From NCBI RefSeq assembly GCF_002428305.1, contig NZ_DIVJ01000002.1, positions 1-10,670 of the forward strand: 10,670 nucleotides of DNA. Reading direction: 5' to 3'. Numbering within the stretch: the first letter of the stretch is position 1; each line of letters begins with the position of its first letter. Below the pieces are notes generated by a model, which was given only the letters and a program-made list of their open reading frames with translations, was not told where the DNA came from and did not search any database. Of this stretch, positions 1-6,135 are shown piece after piece. The DNA is from Flavobacterium sp. UBA6135 (GTDB lineage: Bacteria; Bacteroidota; Bacteroidia; Flavobacteriales; Flavobacteriaceae). Position numbers and translations under genes: made by a program.

Positions 1-5
1 GCAGA

Positions 6-88
6 AGCAAAATCAGGACGTTTATAGTTATTTGGTTTTCAGTTTGAAAGTGGGATGAAAGAAGTAATAGAATACCTAGAGCATCGGG
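6..88. repeat. Direct repeat copy A (83 bp)
   Basis: This stretch is repeated with a few substitutions and a 2-bp length difference at 214-298. Both copies open with AGCAAAATCAGGACG and close with AGAGCATCGGG, and share the core GTTATTTGGTTTT (27-39 here, 235-247 in copy B). After position 88 the copies diverge: copy A runs on as TCACAT, while copy B continues into a palindrome. No open reading frame of note covers it and no transposase is nearby. It looks like a non-coding intergenic repeat; whether it is found elsewhere in the genome cannot be told from this window. Confidence 0.8.
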
Positions 89-120
89 TCACATAAAAAG
101 ATTTGTGAGGCGGTATTTTT

Positions 121-175
121 TGCCACGGATTTAAACTGATGCTTCGGATTAACGCGGATTTGGTTATTTGGTTTT
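121..175. repeat. Short CGGATT-rich intergenic repeat
   Basis: The hexamer CGGATT occurs three times in 35 bp (126-131, 145-150, 155-160), in a context of the form CCACGGATTTAA followed by ACGCGGATTT. It is followed at 163-175 by a third copy of GTTATTTGGTTTT, the core also found in the two long direct repeats. From memory, similar degenerate GGATT-rich intergenic sequences occur in flavobacterial genomes. It looks non-coding, and no function can be assigned. Confidence 0.5.
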
Positions 176-183
176 AAGTACTG

Positions 184-225
184 CCTGATTTTGTTTGCCC
201 CAACCCTAAAGGGAGCAAAATCAGG
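184..225. repeat. Inverted repeat (CCTGATTTTG / CAAAATCAGG)
   Basis: The 10-base arms 184-193 and 216-225 are exact reverse complements separated by 22 bases. The right arm is also the start of direct-repeat copy B, and the same CAAAATCAGG occurs in copy A at 8-17. The spacer contains CCCTAAAGGG. The stem could form in RNA from either strand but has no following T-run, so it is not called a terminator. Confidence 0.6.
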
Positions 226-298
226 ACGAGTATCGTTATTTGGTTTTCAGTTTGAATGTTGGCTTAAAGAAGTAATAGAAAATACATAGAGCATCGGG
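214..298. repeat. Direct repeat copy B (85 bp)
   Basis: This is the partner of the repeat at 6-88, in the same orientation and about 208 bp away. It carries the same ends and the GTTATTTGGTTTT core. Differences are scattered substitutions and two extra bases in the A-rich part near 280. It runs directly into the palindrome at 293-308, which copy A lacks, so copy B may be the more complete version of the element. Confidence 0.8.
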
Positions 299-308
299 GG
301 TACCCGAT
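293..308. repeat. Hairpin ATCGGG-GGTA-CCCGAT
   Basis: This is a perfect 6-bp inverted repeat with a four-base loop at the end of direct-repeat copy B. In copy A the sequence diverges right after the left arm. On the minus strand the hairpin would lie downstream of the broken nuclease gene, but it is not followed by a clear run of T residues, so a terminator role is only possible. Confidence 0.5.
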
Positions 309-330
309 CAATTCATTTGAAATTATTAAT

Positions 331-490
331 TTGCTTCGAGGTCGGGAGACCGTCGAAGAGCGATGTGGGAATAAGCAGACTTCGTGGAGCTGGGAGTCGG
401 GAGACTTCGAAGAGCGGGGTGTATATTTGCTTCGAAGTCGTGAGACTTCGAAGAGCAGCGGGGCATTAAGTAGACTTCTTGGAGCTGGGG
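331..490. repeat. Tandem-like array of ~64-bp palindromic units
   Basis: Two units of nearly equal length, 331-394 and 427-489, align along their whole length. Both run from TTGCTTCGA, through a GTC/GAC hairpin and CGAAGAGC, to a TTC-TGGAGCTGGG end. A shorter partial unit (395-425) sits between them and keeps only the hairpin loop and CGAAGAGC. In each unit the middle can fold back on itself, and the stems differ by a paired change (A-T in one unit, G-C in the other). The right edge of the array coincides with the point where the nuclease-family coding sequence breaks off. G+C content is visibly higher than in the surrounding genes. Confidence 0.7.
430..453. repeat. Perfect 10-bp hairpin in the repeat array
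   Basis: The arms CTTCGAAGTC (430-439) and GACTTCGAAG (444-453) are exact reverse complements around the four-base loop GTGA. The equivalent place in the left unit (332-357) forms the same stem with a G-C pair replacing an A-T pair and one bulged G. It is a small structured element resembling REP-type intergenic repeats; no family assignment was possible. Confidence 0.65.
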
Positions 491-641
491 CTACGATGTG
501 GTAGTCTTTGATTTGTGAGGCGATGAAGCGTAGGGTGCTGTCGGATTTACTTTCTCCCAGGTTTTGGAGGTTCCAGGAGAGGAGTGTGGGTTGGGCGTTT
601 ACACCGAAAGCAAACAACAAAAGAAATAATTTTAATATCAT
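489..641 (-). pseudogene. 5' remnant of a secreted endonuclease/exonuclease/phosphatase-family protein
   Basis: About 51 codons from the ATG at 639-641 look like the start of a DNase I-like (EEP) protein. There is a signal peptide (MILKLFLLLFAFGVNA, likely cleaved before Gln-17), then the family's first strand motif LLSWNLQNLG (residues 20-29), a Ser/Asp-rich turn, and RFIASQIKDYHIVA (38-51). In intact relatives the last part is followed by a QE motif carrying the metal-binding Glu. Here the next codons read into the palindromic repeat array, and the frame only stays open to 264 by chance, giving a Pro/Arg/Ser-rich tail unlike any part of the family. The gene starts 12 bp after the ion-channel stop, so it may have been the last gene of the same transcription unit. 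All catalytic His and Asp residues expected later in the family are missing, so it should be inactive unless the coding sequence resumes left of position 1. Confidence 0.7.
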
Positions 642-653
642 AGGAATGTAAAC

Positions 654-1307
654 TTAAATGCTTTCTTGTTTGTCTGCAAGAAACCAACTGGATGCGAAAG
701 CCGTAAAGGTACCGAAGAGGCCAACGCCACCGGTCATTAGGCCAACTGCTATTAGTCTTCCTTCGCTTGTAATTGGGAATTTGTAACCATAGCCTACCGT
801 AGTAATGGTTACATAGGCCCACCATAAGGCATCTTCTGCTGTTTTGATATTGCTGTCCGGAGCTTTTTCAACTTGTAAAATAGCTATTGCAGAAAAAAGT
901 ATTAATAAAATGGCAATTACAGAGACGGAAGTAAAAGTTCCTTGGGCTCTATTTTTAAATATATGGGTTACAATTTGTTTGGTTGACCTAAACGCTCGCA
1001 GGATTCTAAAGATACGAATTAATCTAAAAAGACGGCCGACTCGTAAAAAATTAACAGCTGGAATACTTGAAAGTAGATCTATCCATCCCCATTTCATAAA
1101 CAGGAGTTTGTTTTTTGCTTTGCTAAACCGTGTTACAAAATCAAATAGAAAAACGACACAAATACCATTGTCAATATGGTTTAGTAATCGAGAGGTTTCC
1201 TCGGGAAGTTTCCATAAGGTGTCAATCAATAATGCTCCTAAAACATAGAGTGATAAAACAAATATGAGTATGTTGAGGAAGGATAGTTTTTCTTGGGTTT
1301 GTTGCAT
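654..1307 (-). CDS. Voltage-gated-type potassium channel / ion transporter, six helices
   Basis: This 217-residue protein has the layout of a single-subunit voltage-gated cation channel, which would assemble as a tetramer in the inner membrane. Helix S1 is about residues 10-30, S2 44-60, S3 70-85, S4 89-107, S5 124-145, the pore helix 157-168 and S6 182-209. S4 carries seven arginines, one every third residue (89, 92, 95, 98, 101, 104, 107), a strong voltage-sensor signature. The selectivity filter reads TTVGYGYKFP (169-178). The core TVGYG is typical of potassium channels, but the residue after it is Tyr, where bacterial relatives usually have Asp. There is no cytosolic regulatory domain. 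The ATG lies 5 bp after the stop of the preceding gene, so it is probably cotranscribed with the membrane-protein operon upstream. The family is sure; gating and physiological role are unknown. Confidence 0.9.
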   Translation of the reverse strand: MQQTQEKLSFLNILIFVLSLYVLGALLIDTLWKLPEETSRLLNHIDNGICVVFLFDFVTRFSKAKNKLLFMKWGWIDLLSSIPAVNFLRVGRLFRLIRIFRILRAFRSTKQIVTHIFKNRAQGTFTSVSVIAILLILFSAIAILQVEKAPDSNIKTAEDALWWAYVTITTVGYGYKFPITSEGRLIAVGLMTGGVGLFGTFTAFASSWFLADKQESI

Positions 1308-1312
1308 GGTTA

Positions 1313-1822
1313 TTATTTGTAAAAAGGTGTTTCAATCCTAGGTAAAAACCACATCAGAAAATGTTCAAAAACCGGAAGTGTTATTAAAACAAAAGTAATC
1401 ATTGCTATACCTTTCAAAAGAAAATACCCGTAGTTTTCGTTTTCAATTTCGTGACTTTCGATTCGATTTGTGAAGGTAATTTTAGTTGTAAAGTTTACTA
1501 TGTAATAGACTAAAAATGTTGCAACAAATGTGAATCCTGTAAAAACTGCAATTTTTTCCATAACAGCTAAGAAAGCATTTTGAACTTCATCAGAATAAAT
1601 AATATATTCAATAGCGTTTTCAATTTGTTGAAGTGCAATTTTCAAATACAGTGAAAATGAAATCAATAGAGAGCAAAACCAAATAGTGTATGTTAATGAA
1701 AGTTTCTCTTGATTTTCTGATTTGATATTTTTTCGTTTAGCTAAAAATTGAATTAACTGAAACATAATTACAATTGAAACAATTGCAACTAAAAATGTAA
1801 AAAATAGACTTTGCTTATTCAT
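1313..1822 (-). CDS. Four-helix membrane protein of unknown function
   Basis: I do not recognise this 169-residue protein. It has four likely transmembrane helices: about residues 5-28, 43-62, 90-112 and 133-158. A short basic loop (AKRKNIKSENQEK, 28-40) follows helix 1, and an acidic loop containing ESHEIENENYG (122-132) precedes helix 4. No catalytic motif is evident. The ATG is 2 bp after the stop of the transglutaminase-like gene and its stop is 5 bp before the channel ATG, so its expression is almost certainly tied to both. A plausible role is an accessory membrane subunit of its neighbours, inferred from position only. Its base composition is very AT-rich, like the two genes before it. 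Confidence 0.75.
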   Translation of the reverse strand: MNKQSLFFTFLVAIVSIVIMFQLIQFLAKRKNIKSENQEKLSLTYTIWFCSLLISFSLYLKIALQQIENAIEYIIYSDEVQNAFLAVMEKIAVFTGFTFVATFLVYYIVNFTTKITFTNRIESHEIENENYGYFLLKGIAMITFVLITLPVFEHFLMWFLPRIETPFYK

Positions 1823-1824
1823 GT

Positions 1825-3510
1825 TTAATTTGATTTAAGTGAGATTCTCCAATAATTTAAATTTGATATTTCGTTAGGTAGTAAGCCCGGTTTTGCATTG
1901 TATGCTGTCGTTTCCCATAGCACATAGCGTTGGTTTTGATATTTATAAGCAACTCCCTTAATTGGAAGGTTTATTCCTAAAATTGAGTGACCATATTGTT
2001 CGCTACTCATTACTGCAACATCATAATTGTAATGGGCAAATATTGTGTAAAGCAAAAGTGTTCTTGTATCGCAGTCGCCATCGGTAGAGTACAGAAATTC
2101 CAGAGGTGTATTGATGCCAAAACGTTGAAATCCGACACATTTTGATTCTGAACTTTTAAGGTATTGTTTTATAAATCTATCAGAGTATAAATTAGCATTA
2201 CAAGCATTGTCTAGAATTAGTACATAAGGCATGTCTTGAACAAAACTTACAACCATGTTTGCAAATTGAGTTTGATTCATTTTATTAGAATCACCAATAC
2301 TATCAAATAGTTTATAAACACCATCTAAACTTGTTTTGTCATTTTCCTTTAGCCTATAAAGCATTTCATCATAACCTCTTTCATTTGAGTTGGATAAACG
2401 CAAGTAATTTTTATTGCTGCTAGATTTCCTAATTGCACTAGCCAGCAATGTGTATTCTCCTTCGTATTCGTTTCCATCATAGTCTTTCCAATATCTATAT
2501 TTTTTAAATAATGTGTCTTTAGGAAGTTCCGGGTTTTTAATGTCTTCTTTAAATTCCTCTATAACTTCTTGCTCTCTTGGTTCGTTTACTGCCAATGGTG
2601 GTTTTGGAACAAAATTAGAACTACGATTGAAAGAGTTAATAATTGAGGAGATAAATGCGATCAACAATACAATACTTATAATTCTAAGAATGCATTTTAA
2701 GTAAGGTGCAAGCAAATGAAGTAGAATAAAAAATAATACAATTGGCAGCACGTACATTAAACCGGGAAGGATAAAGAAAAGAAAAATTAGTCCAAGAATT
2801 AATCCCAATGAACTGACTACACTTGAAAGACAGCCATTAGAATCAAATTTTTGTCCTATGGGCTCATCAATAAATTCCCACTTGCCCCATACGGTGTCAT
2901 TATGATGCTTGCAATAGTATTGTTTTCTGACATAATTACCTTTTTTTTCTGTTTTTCCGGTTAGAATTCCATTTGGTTCGCAAGAAGGTTTTGGGTCTTT
3001 TATAACTACACCCTTTTTAGGTAAGTTGTCAATTTCTTCAATTATTTCTTCTTCATAGTCTAAAATATAACCAGAAATTATTCCTTCAAATGTTCCGAAA
3101 ATTTCATTCCCTTCTATTTGATGTAATTTTCTATTTGAATTAAATTGACATAATCTTGGTTCAAGTATATTAATACCGAAATATTTTCCAAATTGGACAA
3201 TTGTTACTTTTAATATTTCAGGTAGTTTTTCTCTAGGAAATTCATTTTCATTACAATCTTGAAAAGGAGTATTCTTTTGAGTAACTGCATTTTCTACAAT
3301 AGCTTCATAAATCTCAAAATCATAAAAAGCAGTATTATAAAATTGGTCGGACAAAGACAACAAATTGCCTCTGTATTTTCCTGAAATATTTCCTTTAATA
3401 AATGTTTGTCTAGGTGTTTCAATTTTTTTAATTATTCGAATACAGTCATTACCCTCTTCATTAACGAATGGAACTCTGTCAATTTCTGTAATTTTGATTT
3501 CGAACTTCAT
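1825..3510 (-). CDS. Membrane-anchored transglutaminase-like (papain-fold) protein
   Basis: This 561-residue protein has three parts. Residues 1-225 are a soluble region I do not recognise; it includes Cys-177 and Cys-200 in a segment ending HHNDTVWGKWEF (202-213). Residues 229-294 are strongly hydrophobic and form two or three transmembrane helices. The C-terminal region starts with a Tyr/Trp-rich segment, KYRYWKDYDGNEYEGEY (337-353), and ends in a transglutaminase-like domain. That domain shows DGDCDTRTLLL with candidate nucleophile Cys-480, then YGHSILGINLP with His-508, then YVLWETTA with Glu-533, matching the Cys-His-acid order of the superfamily. Members include peptidases and crosslinking enzymes; substrate and direction of catalysis cannot be inferred here. 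The ATG follows directly on the stop codon of the preceding gene with no spacer, which suggests coupled translation. The side of the membrane on which the domain lies depends on whether two or three helices cross it. Confidence 0.75.
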   Translation of the reverse strand: MKFEIKITEIDRVPFVNEEGNDCIRIIKKIETPRQTFIKGNISGKYRGNLLSLSDQFYNTAFYDFEIYEAIVENAVTQKNTPFQDCNENEFPREKLPEILKVTIVQFGKYFGINILEPRLCQFNSNRKLHQIEGNEIFGTFEGIISGYILDYEEEIIEEIDNLPKKGVVIKDPKPSCEPNGILTGKTEKKGNYVRKQYYCKHHNDTVWGKWEFIDEPIGQKFDSNGCLSSVVSSLGLILGLIFLFFILPGLMYVLPIVLFFILLHLLAPYLKCILRIISIVLLIAFISSIINSFNRSSNFVPKPPLAVNEPREQEVIEEFKEDIKNPELPKDTLFKKYRYWKDYDGNEYEGEYTLLASAIRKSSSNKNYLRLSNSNERGYDEMLYRLKENDKTSLDGVYKLFDSIGDSNKMNQTQFANMVVSFVQDMPYVLILDNACNANLYSDRFIKQYLKSSESKCVGFQRFGINTPLEFLYSTDGDCDTRTLLLYTIFAHYNYDVAVMSSEQYGHSILGINLPIKGVAYKYQNQRYVLWETTAYNAKPGLLPNEISNLNYWRISLKSN

Positions 3511-4911
3511 TTAATCTTCTGAATTTGGATAAAGCAGTTTTAATAATGCTTTTTCATCATTAGAAATTGAGCTTTCATTGAGTTTCTTCTGAGTTTTAAA
3601 AGGACAATCTGCCCAATGTTCATACTTGCTCACTGGTTCATCTCTGTATTCTTCATTAATTTCTAATAACAATTGCTTAAATCTTTTTGGTTTAAAATCT
3701 TTTATTTTTAAAAGTGATTGGTGTATCTCTGCTTTGTGTTTTTTATTGTATTCAGCAACTTTTGCACTAAGAATTTTAGAATAGTGGTTTTTGAATTCAT
3801 TATAAGCGTCAATTACTAATCTTTTCTCAATCATTTCCTTTTTATCATAAAATCCTGTTTTATTTCTGACAATAAATTTTAAATATATTGGCAATAAAAA
3901 AAGTAAACATACTGCCATTGTTATTATCCAAGATATAGGATTCTCTTTGAGAAGTACAGCGATTTTTTGCAAATAGAAATTGCTCTTATCTAACAAGGCA
4001 TCAAGTTTTTGATAGTTTTCAATTTTTGAGTCAATTACTTTAACAAGATTGTTTTTATATACCTCAAAATCTTCTTTTAAACTCTTATCCGAACAAGTAA
4101 TTCTTTCTACATCAATTTTAAATTGGTAATCGCTTTCAATTTCTTTTTCAACCAAAGAAGAGAGTTCTGTAACTAAACTATCCCTTGTTATTTTTAGTTT
4201 CTTTGGTAAAATGGAAAGCTTATCCATTTTGTTTATAGAATCTAACAAGCTAAAAGCATTTTTTACAAAAATAGAATCCGCTGAAATTTTCAAATCGATT
4301 GCTTGTTTTTCTAGTTTCATTTGATTTTCATTGCCTCTTTTGACCTTGAGATTAATTTTGTGTTCAAAATCTTTACTTAGTGTAACTTCATTTTGAATTA
4401 ACAAGCTGTCTGATACAATGATCATTCGTGCTTTTTGTTCTTGTTTAAACTTCTCAATGGAGGTCTCTGTGCTTTTTGAAAGAAAATAGACGTTTAAAGG
4501 TTGGGCAATGATGATTGCTAATAAGAGAATGAATCCCATTCTTAAGAGCATTGAAAGTGTCAAAAAGCGATTGTTGCTATTTACTTTTGTTACTACAAGT
4601 TTTCTTTTTTTGTTTTTGTAGTTGTTGGGCAATATAGGTGGTGTAATGGTATACAGTAACAGTAAGTATATAATAATAATCATAAAAGCCCAAAAAATTC
4701 CAAATGGCGTGCTTATCATTGGGTTTTCATCAAATAATGAATAGGTAAAAGTTGTTGCACTAACAAAACAACCTATAAAAATTAGAATCACAAATAAGCC
4801 AATGAATGCAAAAGACAGTTGTATCTCTTTCGGGCACTTTTTGATAATGATATCATCTTCGCCCGAAAAAGTGCACAAAAATAAACGCAATTGATTAACT
4901 GCTTTATTCAT
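3511..4911 (-). CDS. Coiled-coil membrane protein, divergent DUF4407-like
   Basis: This 466-residue protein resembles the product of the next gene upstream in layout and in several short motifs, though overall similarity is low. It opens with FSGEDDIIIKKCPKEIQ (15-31), close to the Gly-Asp and Cys-Pro motif at the start of DUF4407 proteins. Helices follow at about 31-57, 69-90 and 118-138, the last ending AQPLN where the neighbour has SKPVE. Then comes a long charged, helix-rich region (145-320), a fourth helix (326-347) and a Lys/Glu-rich C-terminal tail containing YDKKEMIEKRLV (355-366), which matches the tail of the neighbour in position. The gene starts 3 bp after the DUF4407 stop and runs directly into the transglutaminase-like gene. 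The two may be partners in one heteromeric complex (inference). No enzymatic motif is visible. Codon use is strongly AT-rich. Confidence 0.7.
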   Translation of the reverse strand: MNKAVNQLRLFLCTFSGEDDIIIKKCPKEIQLSFAFIGLFVILIFIGCFVSATTFTYSLFDENPMISTPFGIFWAFMIIIIYLLLLYTITPPILPNNYKNKKRKLVVTKVNSNNRFLTLSMLLRMGFILLLAIIIAQPLNVYFLSKSTETSIEKFKQEQKARMIIVSDSLLIQNEVTLSKDFEHKINLKVKRGNENQMKLEKQAIDLKISADSIFVKNAFSLLDSINKMDKLSILPKKLKITRDSLVTELSSLVEKEIESDYQFKIDVERITCSDKSLKEDFEVYKNNLVKVIDSKIENYQKLDALLDKSNFYLQKIAVLLKENPISWIITMAVCLLFLLPIYLKFIVRNKTGFYDKKEMIEKRLVIDAYNEFKNHYSKILSAKVAEYNKKHKAEIHQSLLKIKDFKPKRFKQLLLEINEEYRDEPVSKYEHWADCPFKTQKKLNESSISNDEKALLKLLYPNSED

Positions 4912-4914
4912 CTT

Positions 4915-6135
4915 TTAGATGGTTTTGATAAAGTCATCTAAATTGTCATCAATTTTTTTCTTTTCCCGTTCTTTATACTTTTCAATAGCATAATCGGTCA
5001 ATTCTTTCTGAATTTCAGTCACTTTTTTCTTCTCATAAATCATTCGATGTGCTTCGTGATTTATAACTAAATGTCTTTCGACACCTTCTTTGTCGGTATA
5101 AAAGTCATATTGTATTTCAATGCCTTTTTCTGCTTTAATTAATTCATCACGATTCTCAGCTAAATAATCATAAGGGGATTTGATAAGCATTAATTTAAAA
5201 AAAACAGGGGTTAATTCAATAGCCATAAAAAGTAATGTGATGAATAATGTTATCCAAAAACCTGCTACTTCGTGGGCTAACTTTATTCTTTCTAAAAGAC
5301 CATCTAAACCTTCAGCAACTTTTACGTTTTTTGAAAGAGCAATATCCTTGTCTGCTAATAATTGTTTTCTTTTGGTTTCTGATTCTTTTAACTTTTCACT
5401 ATTTATTTGATCAAACCTATCTAAATCACTTTTTAATGAATTCAACTGCTGTTTTAATGCTTGTGAAAGCTTGCCGTCACCGGCTGGTGCTCCAGCTCTA
5501 CCTTGTAGTTGATCTGTATATTCTTTTTCTGCTATTTTAATTCTATCAATTATTTCTTTTCTTTCATTTGCTATTTGACCTAAATCAGCTTCAACAATTT
5601 TAAGTCTTTCTTCAAAATTTGCTGTTGTTCTTTTTTCGAATTCTTTTTGTAATTCAAGCTGTTTTTCATAAAGTTTTGCATCAATTTCCGTCTTAAACAT
5701 TCTGATTTCAACAGGCTTAGAAATTGTGATGGCGATGATTGCACCCATCAAAATACGCGGAATAGCTCCTTTGAATTCAAGCCAAGTGATTTCTTCTGTT
5801 CCGTCACCTTTGCCTGTACTCGTTACTATAAATCGATCAATGTTGAAAATCATTAAACCCCAAAGAATCCCAAATACAACAGCAGTCATTACAACTCCCA
5901 TATCAACCGGATTCTCAATAGCAGAGCTTCTGGGTTCGAATATGGTATAATAGGCATACCCTCCTGCAATTCCTGCCATTGCTCCTGTTGCAAAAACAAT
6001 TCCTCCCAAACACATGTATTTAATTTGGTCAGAATAAGTTGCACGTTCTAAAAGATAACGGTCACCACCGGCCGCTGTCCACATTTGTTTCATTAGCCAA
6101 CCTGCTTTGGGTGACTCATAGTAATCTCTTTTCAT
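4915..6135 (-). CDS. DUF4407 domain-containing membrane protein
   Basis: This 406-residue protein fits the DUF4407 family, whose function is unknown to me. It has the N-terminal motif AAGGDRYLLERA (21-32), then helices at about 43-65 (Gly/Ala-rich, GGIVFATGAMAGIAGGY), 80-98 and 126-142. The conserved-looking FNIDRFIVTS (97-106) follows helix 2 and ISKPVEIRMFKTEID (138-152) follows helix 3. Residues 150-270 are a long, highly charged coiled coil interrupted by a Gly/Ala/Pro-rich spot, GRAGAPAGDGK (212-222). Helix 4 (292-316) ends IELTPVFFKLM, and a charged tail of about 90 residues closes the protein. The two ends and the coiled coil should lie on the same side if helices 1-3 and 4 cross as drawn. 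The ATG overlaps the stop of the upstream gene as ATGA, so translation is probably coupled. Confidence 0.85.
   Translation of the reverse strand: MKRDYYESPKAGWLMKQMWTAAGGDRYLLERATYSDQIKYMCLGGIVFATGAMAGIAGGYAYYTIFEPRSSAIENPVDMGVVMTAVVFGILWGLMIFNIDRFIVTSTGKGDGTEEITWLEFKGAIPRILMGAIIAITISKPVEIRMFKTEIDAKLYEKQLELQKEFEKRTTANFEERLKIVEADLGQIANERKEIIDRIKIAEKEYTDQLQGRAGAPAGDGKLSQALKQQLNSLKSDLDRFDQINSEKLKESETKRKQLLADKDIALSKNVKVAEGLDGLLERIKLAHEVAGFWITLFITLLFMAIELTPVFFKLMLIKSPYDYLAENRDELIKAEKGIEIQYDFYTDKEGVERHLVINHEAHRMIYEKKKVTEIQKELTDYAIEKYKEREKKKIDDNLDDFIKTI

Noticed and set aside
264..488. C-terminal part of the 125-codon open frame as true protein
   Set aside because: It is translated palindromic and direct repeat, with no similarity to the EEP family whose N-terminus precedes it.
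331..490. Repeat array as a CRISPR
   Set aside because: Only two full units and one partial, no constant-length spacers, and no cas genes.
547..825. Minus-strand open frame bridging the nuclease remnant and the channel end
   Set aside because: It overlaps two better-supported frames, has no start context and its composition is unlike a real protein.
844..1248. Plus-strand open frame of 134 codons opposite the ion channel
   Set aside because: It is antisense to a clear six-helix channel with S4 and filter motifs, has no recognisable features, and is a mirror of that gene's codons.
2513..2704. Short plus-strand frame opposite the transglutaminase-like gene
   Set aside because: It is antisense to the linker and transmembrane block; no independent support.
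5180..5950. Three plus-strand open frames (5180-5410, 5247-5540, 5726-5950) opposite the DUF4407 gene
   Set aside because: They are antisense to a coding sequence with clear coiled-coil and helix pattern, and overlap each other.
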